A stretch of DNA of 8,368 nucleotides from Thalassospiraceae bacterium (lineage in GTDB: Bacteria; Pseudomonadota; Alphaproteobacteria; Rhodospirillales; Magnetovibrionaceae), in assembly GCA_030638205.1 (NCBI GenBank), contig DAOWFB010000155.1, positions 1 through 8,368 of the forward strand, in the 5' to 3' direction. The position numbers were made by a program, and so were the translations under genes. The notes beneath the pieces were generated by a model. The model was not told the origin of the DNA. It did not search any database and worked only from the letters and a program-made list of their open reading frames with translations. Of the stretch, positions 1 to 5,976 are shown in pieces. Positions within the stretch are counted from its first letter, which is position 1. Each line of letters starts with the position of its first letter.

Positions 1-375
1 CTTGCTTGGCAGGTTGTCTAAATCTTGAAATATTTCTCTGCTTTCATTTATTTTATCAAGTCCCCATTCGGGCACAAACTCAAGAGGCGAATAAACATAT
101 TCAACCAGTGCATTAATTTCATCGCCTGAAAGTATTTCAGCGAAACCGGGCATCTGGGTAGCGGGGGCACCAGATGTTATAATTTTCTTGGCTGAACTTT
201 TTCTAAGACGTTTCAAGTTGCCCGGTAAAAGCACAGTCCCCATACCACCTAAGCGGTCATTCCCGTGACAATCGGAGCAATGTTTTAAATAATTTTCTTT
301 TACGCCCGTGGCATGCGACGGCGTTACCATGGCTACTGCCAATAAAATTAAGGCCAAAAAACCAAGCATTTTCAT
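1..375 (-). CDS. nirN: NirN N-terminal part (haem c domain); gene continues past left edge
   Basis: The reading frame starts at ATG 375 and stays open for 125 codons to base 1, so only the N-terminus is present. Residues 1-22 form a signal peptide (MKMLGFLALILLAVAMVTPSHA), which places the product in the periplasm. A class I cytochrome c domain follows, with CSDCH at residues 33-37 binding haem c and a likely axial Met in ATQMPGF (Met75). The spacing and the segments GGMGTVLLPGNLK and EINALVEYVY resemble NirN as I remember it more than NirS. In the family a d1-binding propeller follows, and NirN oxidises dihydro-haem d1 to haem d1 as the last step of cofactor synthesis. The start lies 4 nt after the nirJ stop, and AGGA about 8 nt upstream, inside the end of nirJ, serves as ribosome binding site. 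A second NirS-like protein is the main alternative, since the d1 domain is not visible. Confidence 0.85.
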   Translation of the reverse strand, partial: MKMLGFLALILLAVAMVTPSHATGVKENYLKHCSDCHGNDRLGGMGTVLLPGNLKRLRKSSAKKIITSGAPATQMPGFAEILSGDEINALVEYVYSPLEFVPEWGLDKINESREIFQDLDNLPSK

Positions 376-379
376 TGAG

Positions 380-1606
380 TTATCCTGTTTTGGTATTACG
401 GTGACGATTGTTGCTTTTTGAAAACGGCACAACTTCCAAACGCTGGTTATCGCCACTGACCCCTATCTCTCCATCAATCAAATAGCACCCGGGGTCTTCG
501 TCCCAGAAGCTGCCGCTTATTTGATGGGCGCGAGTGCGGGTATTACCATTACAAATTTCAAGATAATCACATTTACCACAACGCCCACCAACTGGACGTG
601 GGCTTTGTTTTAATCCGGCCATTAAGGGATCTGATGTATCGGCCCAAATTTCAGAAAATGGACGATCATGGACTGAACCTAAATCATAATGCCACCACAT
701 GGTATCGGGGTGGACATGGCCAGTATTATCAATATTGGCAACATTAACGCCGGATGCATTACCACCCCAGCGCTTTAATAGCTCGGTAATATGTGAAGCA
801 CTTTCAGGATAATTTTTTTCAACCCACTTTAATAAAAACGGGCCATCGGCATCGTTGTTGCCGGTGACAAATTCTTTTTTACTTCCATTGTTTTTAGCAC
901 TAATTCTGCTTTCCATACAGTGGGTAAATAGTTTTTCCATTGCATCGCGGGTAATGGAGTGAACCGCATCATCTTTGCGGTTATGGTTTCCACGTCCGGC
1001 ATAATTAAGATGTGATAAATAAAATTTATCAATTCCTTCATCATCCATTAATTTCATTAAGCCGTCTAATTCATGAATGTTATCTTGGGTCATGGTAAAA
1101 CGTATTCCGACCTTTATGCCTTCATTAACGCAAAGACGGATTCCATTCATAGATGCATCAAACGCACCTTCATGGCGACGGAATTTATCATGGGTTTCTT
1201 TTATTCCATCTATGGAAATGCCAACGTAATCATAACCAATGGAGGCAATCTTTTTTATCATTTCTTCGTCAATCAACGTGCCGTTGGTTGAAAGGCCAAC
1301 ATAAAAACCCATATCTTTTGCCCGTTTTGAAATTTCAAAAATATCGGGACGCAATAGTGGCTCGCCACCAGAAAGTATAAGAACCGGAACGCCAAATGAT
1401 TTAAGGTCATCCATTACCTTAAATATTTCAGACGTGGAAAGTTCACCGGGAAAATCTTTATCGGTAGAAATTGAATAGCAATGCTTACAGTTAAGATTGC
1501 ACCTGCGAATAAGGTTCCATATAACAACCGGCCCCGGTGGCACGCGCACTTTGCCCAATGGCTGTGGATCAATTATTTCATCTATGAATTTTGACAGGCG
1601 AAACAT
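380..1606 (-). CDS. nirJ: NirJ, radical SAM haem d1 biosynthesis protein
   Basis: This 408-residue cytoplasmic protein is a radical SAM enzyme with a SPASM-like C-terminus. The SAM cluster motif CNLNCKHCY (Cys36, Cys40, Cys43) lies after a short N-terminal segment, and SGGEP at 79-83 is the SAM-contacting glycine-rich motif. The C-terminus has Cys343, Cys346, Cys352 and Cys374 (CGKCDYLEIC, then DPGC), the pattern expected for a second iron-sulfur cluster. In the known pathway NirJ acts on 12,18-didecarboxysirohaem and removes the two propionate side chains that are replaced by oxo groups in haem d1. The gene starts 13 nt after the nirH stop, with AAGGAA upstream of ATG 1606, and ends 4 nt before nirN. 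Position in the cluster separates it from the related AhbC/AhbD and PqqE-like enzymes. The last 25 or so residues are polar and rich in Asn, Lys and Arg, with no recognised motif. Confidence 0.96.
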   Translation of the reverse strand: MFRLSKFIDEIIDPQPLGKVRVPPGPVVIWNLIRRCNLNCKHCYSISTDKDFPGELSTSEIFKVMDDLKSFGVPVLILSGGEPLLRPDIFEISKRAKDMGFYVGLSTNGTLIDEEMIKKIASIGYDYVGISIDGIKETHDKFRRHEGAFDASMNGIRLCVNEGIKVGIRFTMTQDNIHELDGLMKLMDDEGIDKFYLSHLNYAGRGNHNRKDDAVHSITRDAMEKLFTHCMESRISAKNNGSKKEFVTGNNDADGPFLLKWVEKNYPESASHITELLKRWGGNASGVNVANIDNTGHVHPDTMWWHYDLGSVHDRPFSEIWADTSDPLMAGLKQSPRPVGGRCGKCDYLEICNGNTRTRAHQISGSFWDEDPGCYLIDGEIGVSGDNQRLEVVPFSKSNNRHRNTKTG

Positions 1607-1619
1607 CTATTTTATTTCC

Positions 1620-2117
1620 TTATTGTGCGGCTATTCTTAGCCCGGTTTTTTTCAATATTCGCTTGCTATAAATAATGTCGCTAGCATTTACATTGTTGCC
1701 AAGTATGGCAGATATTTCTTTGGCGTGGGATTTTACTTCTTCGCGGGTCTTTCCATGCACCATAGCAAACATATTGTATGGCCAATGTGGAATATGCCGG
1801 GGGCGATGGTAGCAATGACTTACAAATTCAAGTGCGCCAACCTTTTGCCCCAGTTCTGAAATATGTTCATCATTAATATCCCAGACCGTCATGCCGTTAG
1901 CATTAAAACCTAGCTTGTAATGATTGGGCACAACACCGATACGCCGCATTACGCCACTGTCCAGCATTACCAGTATCCGCGCCTGCACCTCATTGCCGCT
2001 TAGGCCAACAACATCACCCACGGCATCATAGGGCCGCAATTTTAACGGCAACCCACCCTGAGTGGCGGCTATTATAGCCCTATCAAGGGCATCAATATTT
2101 GAAACATCGGCTTTCAT
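1620..2117 (-). CDS. nirH: NirH, sirohaem decarboxylase subunit (Lrp/AsnC-like)
   Basis: This is a 165-residue member of the NirD/L/G/H (AhbA/AhbB) family, with an Lrp-like N-terminal helix-turn-helix region (about residues 8-60) and a C-terminal alpha-beta domain. It belongs to the NirL/NirH (AhbB-like) half of the family, shown by HCYHRPRHIPHWPYNMF at 101-117 and by His66 in VPNHYKLGF. The ending YSKRILKKTGLR is what I associate with NirH. These proteins remove the C12 and C18 acetate carboxyls of sirohaem to give 12,18-didecarboxysirohaem, and they are enzymes despite the transcription-factor fold. The ATG at 2117 is 3 nt past the nirG stop, with GAGG from the nirG 3' end as a likely ribosome binding site. 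Assigning NirH rather than NirL rests on gene order and the C-terminal motif, so the family call is firmer than the letter. Confidence 0.9.
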   Translation of the reverse strand: MKADVSNIDALDRAIIAATQGGLPLKLRPYDAVGDVVGLSGNEVQARILVMLDSGVMRRIGVVPNHYKLGFNANGMTVWDINDEHISELGQKVGALEFVSHCYHRPRHIPHWPYNMFAMVHGKTREEVKSHAKEISAILGNNVNASDIIYSKRILKKTGLRIAAQ

Positions 2118-2120
2118 ATT

Positions 2121-2579
2121 TTAAACCTCAAGCTTTAGCCCAATGAAGAACTCTTCCATTTTTGGAACGTTCAACACCGATAATCCGGTTTCGGCTTCAA
2201 TCGCATTAATGATCGTTGATATTTCTTGCTTGGTTTCAGTGGCGATTACAAACCACATATTATACTCGTGTTCGCGTTCATAATTATGCGCTATCTCGGG
2301 GTGGGCATTTACCAATTCTGCCACCCGTTCAAAATCATCTTCGGCCACAGAAAGCGCCGCCAGCGTTAACCCGCCACCCATGCGTTCGGCGTTTACCAAC
2401 GGGCCAAAACGGCTAAGCACACCGCTTTTCAATAATGTTTCGATGCGAGAAATTAATTCATCTTCGCTAATGCCCAATCTCGATGCGGCCTCAAGATAGG
2501 GGCGATCACATACCGGGAAGCCGCCCTGAAGGGCGTTAATTATCGACCTATCTTGGTCATCTAATATAACTTCGTTCAT
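2121..2579 (-). CDS. nirG: NirG, sirohaem decarboxylase subunit (Lrp/AsnC-like)
   Basis: This 152-residue protein is of the NirD/NirG (AhbA-like) type. It has an N-terminal helix-turn-helix region around residues 8-58, with RPYLEAASRLG in the middle, and the family motif HNYEREHEYNMWFV beginning at His98. The C-terminal VPKMEEFFIGLKL separates it from NirD, which ends ERDFHLDLGF in this cluster. It is expected to work in the cytoplasm with NirD, NirL and NirH in decarboxylating sirohaem. Which subunits pair and which side chain each removes cannot be read from the sequence. The ATG at 2579 overlaps the nirL stop in an ATGA arrangement (4 nt), typical of translational coupling. The four family members here are paralogues, and NirG pairs with NirD as NirL pairs with NirH. 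Confidence 0.9.
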   Translation of the reverse strand: MNEVILDDQDRSIINALQGGFPVCDRPYLEAASRLGISEDELISRIETLLKSGVLSRFGPLVNAERMGGGLTLAALSVAEDDFERVAELVNAHPEIAHNYEREHEYNMWFVIATETKQEISTIINAIEAETGLSVLNVPKMEEFFIGLKLEV

Positions 2580-3103
2580 TGTTTTCTACCGTTTTTATAT
2601 CGTGCGCCCCGCTGTTTGAACTGACGACTGCTGAAAAGAATTTCATTTGATATATCGTCAATACCTAATTCATCGGCAAGATTTTGCACCTGCTTTAAAA
2701 CCGTTTCACGTTTAGACCCATGAACCATACAAAAAAGATTGTATGGCCAATCAGGGGCCCGGCGTGGACGCTGGTAACAAAGGGTCACGAAATCAACTTC
2801 GCCCATGCGCTTGCCAATTTCATCCACCATTTCATCGGGTATGTCCCACACCACCATGGCGTTGGCGGTGTAGCCTAAACGCCTGTGTTGCACCACAACA
2901 CCAAGGCGGCGAATAATGCCGCGACCTATCAGGCTTTCAAGCGAACTTATGACCTCAAGCTCAGTCATGCCTAACCTTGAGGCCAGCACCTTGTATGGGC
3001 GAGGGTCAAGCGGCAGGCCAACGCACAGGGCCTCAATAAGTGCAAGCTCATCATCGCTTGCAACAGCGTCATTGTCTTCAGCTATGGCAACATTTACTAC
3101 CAC
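2576..3103 (-). CDS. nirL: NirL, sirohaem decarboxylase subunit (Lrp/AsnC-like), GTG start
   Basis: This 175-residue protein is of the NirL/NirH (AhbB-like) type. It shows the Lrp-like N-terminal region at about residues 18-68, His74 in VVVQHRRLGY, the motif CYQRPRRAPDWPYNLF at 109-124 followed by CMVHG, and the ending LFSSRQFKQRGARY that I associate with NirL. It acts with NirD, NirG and NirH to convert sirohaem to 12,18-didecarboxysirohaem. The best start is GTG 3103, overlapping the last 7 nt of nirD; no ATG lies in frame before the conserved domain. This gives an N-terminus (VVNVAIAEDNDAVASDD) about 15 residues longer than in its paralogues, acidic and probably disordered. Upstream TAGGA is a weak and rather distant ribosome binding site, so translation probably depends on coupling to nirD. 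Confidence 0.9.
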   Translation of the reverse strand: MVVNVAIAEDNDAVASDDELALIEALCVGLPLDPRPYKVLASRLGMTELEVISSLESLIGRGIIRRLGVVVQHRRLGYTANAMVVWDIPDEMVDEIGKRMGEVDFVTLCYQRPRRAPDWPYNLFCMVHGSKRETVLKQVQNLADELGIDDISNEILFSSRQFKQRGARYKNGRKQ

Positions 3104-3543
3104 TTAAGTTTAAATCCTAAATCAAGATGAAAATCACGCTCCATTGGCAAACTCATCGGGGTTGTGCCTGTTTTATTTTCAATTTCTGCCAGAACATCAT
3201 TTAATCTAGTTTGGTTTGGAGCGGTAATAACAAACCAAAGATTGAAGCTGTGTTCACGTTCGTAATTATGATTTACCTCGTCAAAGCTTGAGACAATTTT
3301 TGCAATCTCGATTAATTTTTCCTGAGGGACTTTCATGGCCGCAAGTGTGCTGACGCCAATTGTTCCGGGCTTTACCACCGCACCAATGCGGCTGATGGTT
3401 TTATTTTCAATGTAACGGGTAAAATCTTCTATTACCTCACCTTCGCTAATACCTAAGCTTTTTCCAATTTCAGCATATGGCCGCGGCACAAGTGGGAAAT
3501 CACGCTGATAATCATTTAAAAGTTTTTTATCGGTTTCAAACAT
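3097..3543 (-). CDS. nirD: NirD, sirohaem decarboxylase subunit (Lrp/AsnC-like)
   Basis: This 148-residue protein is of the NirD/NirG (AhbA-like) type. The N-terminal region (RPYAEIGKSLGIS, residues 21-33) forms the helix-turn-helix-like part, the motif HNYEREHSFNLWFVI begins at His92, and the C-terminus PMERDFHLDLGFKLKW is the NirD ending. It is the first of four consecutive sirohaem decarboxylase genes. In some bacteria nirD and nirL are fused; here they are separate but overlap by 7 nt, so they are probably made together and assemble as partners. The ATG at 3543 lies 3 nt after the nirF stop. It is a cytoplasmic enzyme subunit, and nothing supports a role as a DNA-binding regulator. Confidence 0.92.
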   Translation of the reverse strand: MFETDKKLLNDYQRDFPLVPRPYAEIGKSLGISEGEVIEDFTRYIENKTISRIGAVVKPGTIGVSTLAAMKVPQEKLIEIAKIVSSFDEVNHNYEREHSFNLWFVITAPNQTRLNDVLAEIENKTGTTPMSLPMERDFHLDLGFKLKW

Positions 3544-3546
3544 TTT

Positions 3547-4728
3547 TTAAAGCCCCATTCTGGAGGCGCGCGCGGTTAAGAAAATACCGCTGGGGGTGTT
3601 AGCTGGTAGTTCAGTTATTTTTTTCAATGTTTCGGTATCGTAAACCTCAACCACGTTGCGGTCACGAACCGATACCCAAATCTGTTCACCCCGGGGGGTA
3701 AATTCCATATGCAGTATAGCCCTGCCCGGTTTGAATGTTTTAATAATGCTCATGCTATCAACGTCAATTACCTGCAAAACATCATTTTTTGGATGGGCAA
3801 AGTTAACCCATATCTGTCTGCCGTCAGGGCGGGCCATGGCGAATACCGGCTGGCCGTGAACCGGAATGCGGGCAACCTCTTTCCAGTTGCTGGCGCTTAC
3901 CACCAAAACCTCGTGGCGACCAATTGCGGGCAAGAACAGGTTTCCCCCGGCTGCCGCCCATCCTTCGAGATGTGGCATTTTATAAACCGGTAATGGCTCT
4001 TCACCTCGACCATAGCCATCCAAAATTCGTTTTACGCCTTTTTCCGGGTGCCATAAATCGAGCATAGCAAGACCATCTTCACCAAATAATCCGGCAACAT
4101 AATAACGCGCATCGGGAGTTATTAGCCCATCGTATGGCTGATCGCCGATGTCTTTAAATTTTGTAATTTTGGGCGTATTAGATGCAGAAAAATCTGCAAT
4201 CCACGTTTCACCGGCATCATAAAGAGAAAATATAAATTTATTTCCCGGCGCATCAACCAAGCCAACGGTTTTTGAAAGCAAGCCGTTTCCATATTTGGCC
4301 GGAATATCAGCCACCATTTCAAGCGTTTGAGAATCAAACACTCGCACCCCACCGGGCTCATAATTTGAAACCGCAACCAGTTTGCCGTCTTGCGAAATTG
4401 CCCCACCAATGGCATTGCCACCCTGCACCACGCGCTTAACTATTTTTCCAGCCAGAACATCAACCTTGGTCAACCCGCCGTCACGGCCAAACACAAAGCC
4501 ATAGCGTTGATCGCGCGAAAACACCACAGATGCATGGCTGAGATCACCCAGGCCATCAATGTTAAACAGTTTTGTTCGGTTGGTGGTTTCAATTATTTGG
4601 ATGGAGCCACTGGCGCGTTCAATTATAATGCCCAAATCACCACTGCCGCGCATATCGGCAAATGATGCTGAAGATGCAATCAGCGTTGTCGTAAAAATAA
4701 AAATACGAATAATATATTTAACGATCAT
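3547..4728 (-). CDS. nirF: NirF, periplasmic haem d1 biosynthesis protein
   Basis: This 393-residue protein is an eight-bladed-propeller type protein related to the d1 domain of NirS and lacking a haem c domain (no CxxCH). A signal peptide covers residues 1-24 (hydrophobic core IIRIFIFTTTLIASS, then ASFA before Asp25). There is no lipobox Cys, so it should be a soluble periplasmic protein, not a lipoprotein as reported for Pseudomonas aeruginosa NirF. His65 in LSHASVVFSRDQRYGFVFGR aligns with the d1-ligating His186 of the NirS in this window (VHISRMSASGRYLFVIGR). It is residue 41 of the mature chain if cleavage follows Ala24. NirF binds d1-type tetrapyrroles and acts after NirJ and before NirN. 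The ATG at 4728 overlaps the end of nirC by 11 nt, and nirD follows 3 nt after the stop. Confidence 0.95.
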   Translation of the reverse strand: MIVKYIIRIFIFTTTLIASSASFADMRGSGDLGIIIERASGSIQIIETTNRTKLFNIDGLGDLSHASVVFSRDQRYGFVFGRDGGLTKVDVLAGKIVKRVVQGGNAIGGAISQDGKLVAVSNYEPGGVRVFDSQTLEMVADIPAKYGNGLLSKTVGLVDAPGNKFIFSLYDAGETWIADFSASNTPKITKFKDIGDQPYDGLITPDARYYVAGLFGEDGLAMLDLWHPEKGVKRILDGYGRGEEPLPVYKMPHLEGWAAAGGNLFLPAIGRHEVLVVSASNWKEVARIPVHGQPVFAMARPDGRQIWVNFAHPKNDVLQVIDVDSMSIIKTFKPGRAILHMEFTPRGEQIWVSVRDRNVVEVYDTETLKKITELPANTPSGIFLTARASRMGL

Positions 4729-5086
4729 CTATTCCGCCTTCTTTCATGCGCTGGACTAGCCATTTGGCCTCAAGTTCGGTTATTTCAACGTTCCATGGCG
4801 GCATTGGTGTTCCGGGAACGCCTTCTAATATTACATCGGCTAAAAATTCACTGTCCTTGTCTTTTAAGTCTTGCGGTAAAAGCGCAGGGCCCAATCCACC
4901 TTTAAGCGTAAGCCCGTGACACGAGCCGCAATCTTGTACAAGCAAATGAATGAGTTCGCGTTGGCGTTTTGGTTCAGGCTTTTGCTCTGCGCTGTTGGCC
5001 GAATAGCCAACGGATAACATAAACAAAACAAAACTTACGCCTATTAATGTATTATGCGCTGGCGACTGACTGGATATCTTCATCAT
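4718..5086 (-). CDS. nirC: NirC, periplasmic monohaem cytochrome c
   Basis: This 122-residue cytochrome has an uncleaved or cleavable N-terminal hydrophobic segment (LIGVSFVLFMLSVGYSANSA) that exports it to the periplasm. It has one haem site CGSCH at 53-57 and a probable axial Met95 in GTPMPPW. NirC is thought to donate electrons to NirS or to serve in late d1 maturation. I chose ATG 5086: an in-frame TTG at 5101 would add five residues, but the perfect GGAGGT at 5094-5099 sits 7 nt before ATG 5086 and would be swallowed by the longer form. A second ATG at 5083 is also possible. The gene overlaps the end of nirE by 35 nt and nirF by 11 nt. Its core (GGLGPALLPQDLK) closely resembles the haem c domain of NirN here (GGMGTVLLPGNLK). 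Confidence 0.9.
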   Translation of the reverse strand: MMKISSQSPAHNTLIGVSFVLFMLSVGYSANSAEQKPEPKRQRELIHLLVQDCGSCHGLTLKGGLGPALLPQDLKDKDSEFLADVILEGVPGTPMPPWNVEITELEAKWLVQRMKEGGIDDR

Positions 5087-5861
5087 CGTCGCTACCTCCA
5101 AGGGATATCATCTCAGATCCTATGATATCTGCCAAGCCTGCAACCTCTCCGATGATAATTAATACCGGGCTTTTCAACTTTTCGGTGTTTAATTTTTCCA
5201 CCAATGTCGTAAGGGTTGCCCGACACGTTTGTTGCTCTGATGTTGTTGCCCTAGAAACAGCAACAACAGGGGTATGGCAATCAAGCCCGGCATGCATTAA
5301 TTGGGCGGTAATTTCACCAACATTGGCAAGGCCCATATAAACCACCAGCGTAGTATTGGGGTCGGCAAGGCTTTTCCAGTTCATATCAAGCGGTATATCC
5401 GACCTACAGTGCCCGGTAACAAAACGCACCCCATTTGCCATGCCGCGGTGAGTAAGCGGCACCCCAATGGATGCAGCGGCACCAGCAGCAGCGGTTATTC
5501 CGGGAATAACTTCAAATGGAATTTTAGCACGAACTAATTCAATGGCTTCTTCGCTACCGCGGCCAAACACGTATGGATCGCCACCTTTAAGCCGCACCAC
5601 CGTACGCCCGCTTGTGGCCATACTAACCAACAGGGCGCTTATTTCTTCTTGGGCCATTGTGTGATTGCTGGTTTTTTTGCCTACAAAGATTCTGGTGGCA
5701 CCGGCTGGCACAATATCAAGGACAGCATCTGAAATAAGCCTGTCATAGACAACCGCATCGGCGCTACCAAGGATCCGGTGAGCTTTCATGGTTAGCAGTT
5801 CCGGGTCGCCCGGACCGCCGCCAACCAGATAGACTTTTCCTATTTTGGTGGAATTGCTCAC
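5052..5861 (-). CDS. nirE: NirE, uroporphyrinogen-III C-methyltransferase
   Basis: This 269-residue enzyme transfers two methyl groups from S-adenosylmethionine to uroporphyrinogen III to give precorrin-2, feeding sirohaem and then haem d1. Family motifs run in order: VGGGPGDPELLT at 13-24, LKGGDPYVFGRGSEE at 91-105, PGITAA at 120-125, PLTHRG at 135-140 and VVYMG at 173-177. No CysG-type dehydrogenase/ferrochelatase domain is attached, so those steps must come from genes elsewhere. Placement in the nir cluster favours NirE over a general CobA, which is otherwise almost the same. The start is GTG 5861, with GAGGAGGG 7 nt upstream. The C-terminus ends in an acidic tail (GGSDDDEDIQSVASA) beyond the usual fold; its codons contain the nirC ribosome binding site and start. 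Confidence 0.94.
   Translation of the reverse strand: MSNSTKIGKVYLVGGGPGDPELLTMKAHRILGSADAVVYDRLISDAVLDIVPAGATRIFVGKKTSNHTMAQEEISALLVSMATSGRTVVRLKGGDPYVFGRGSEEAIELVRAKIPFEVIPGITAAAGAAASIGVPLTHRGMANGVRFVTGHCRSDIPLDMNWKSLADPNTTLVVYMGLANVGEITAQLMHAGLDCHTPVVAVSRATTSEQQTCRATLTTLVEKLNTEKLKSPVLIIIGEVAGLADIIGSEMISLGGSDDDEDIQSVASA
5094..5099 (-). promoter_or_regulatory. Ribosome binding site of nirC inside nirE
   Basis: GGAGGT on the minus strand lies 7 nt upstream of ATG 5086. It decides the nirC start against the in-frame TTG at 5101, and it is embedded in the codons of the nirE acidic tail. Confidence 0.8.
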
Positions 5862-5871
5862 GGGATATCCC
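5862..5871 (-). promoter_or_regulatory. Palindrome GGGATATCCC between nirE ribosome binding site and GTG start
   Basis: The nirE ribosome binding site GAGGAGGG (5869-5876) runs into the perfect 10-bp palindrome GGGATATCCC (5862-5871), which fills the space up to the GTG start at 5861. The spacing of 7 nt supports this GTG. In RNA the palindrome cannot fold tightly because it has no loop, so a role in masking the site is speculative. Confidence 0.6.
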
Positions 5872-5934
5872 TCCTCTAAAAGAGTGCCCGACGTTAATTT
5901 ATAAAGTAATTAATCAAGCTGACATATCAGGTAG

Positions 5935-5961
5935 AAAAGGGCGAGGAATTGCTCCCCGCCC
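5935..5961 (-). terminator. Intrinsic terminator between nirS and nirE
   Basis: Read on the minus strand, GGGCGGGGA pairs with TCCTCGCCC to form a 9-bp GC-rich stem with one G-U wobble and a 5-nt loop (GCAAT), followed at once by TTTT. It begins 15 nt after the nirS stop. The T-run is short, so some readthrough into nirE is likely. The hairpin may also protect a monocistronic nirS message from 3' decay. No such T-run follows on the plus strand. Confidence 0.85.
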
Positions 5962-5976
5962 CATCTATGACCTGTC

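Noticed and set aside
1620..3543. Lrp/AsnC-type transcription regulators encoded by the four small genes.
   Set aside because: HNYEREH and CY-x-RPR/WPYN motifs, mutual similarity and position between nirF and nirJ identify them as sirohaem decarboxylase subunits.
829..4759. Open frames opposite or out of frame with nirJ, nirL, nirG and nirF (for example 829-1044, 2916-3107, 3709-3993, 4390-4665).
   Set aside because: They lie wholly or almost wholly over well-recognised genes and their products show no family motifs.
5086..5101. Longer nirC starting at TTG 5101.
   Set aside because: This would place GGAGGT inside the coding region, while the same GGAGGT is ideally spaced for ATG 5086.
5902..5932. 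FNR-type box upstream of nirE (TTGATTAATTACTT, or the dyad CTGACATATCAG).
   Set aside because: The first has only one good half-site. The second has 2 nt between half-sites instead of 4, so neither fits the family pattern.
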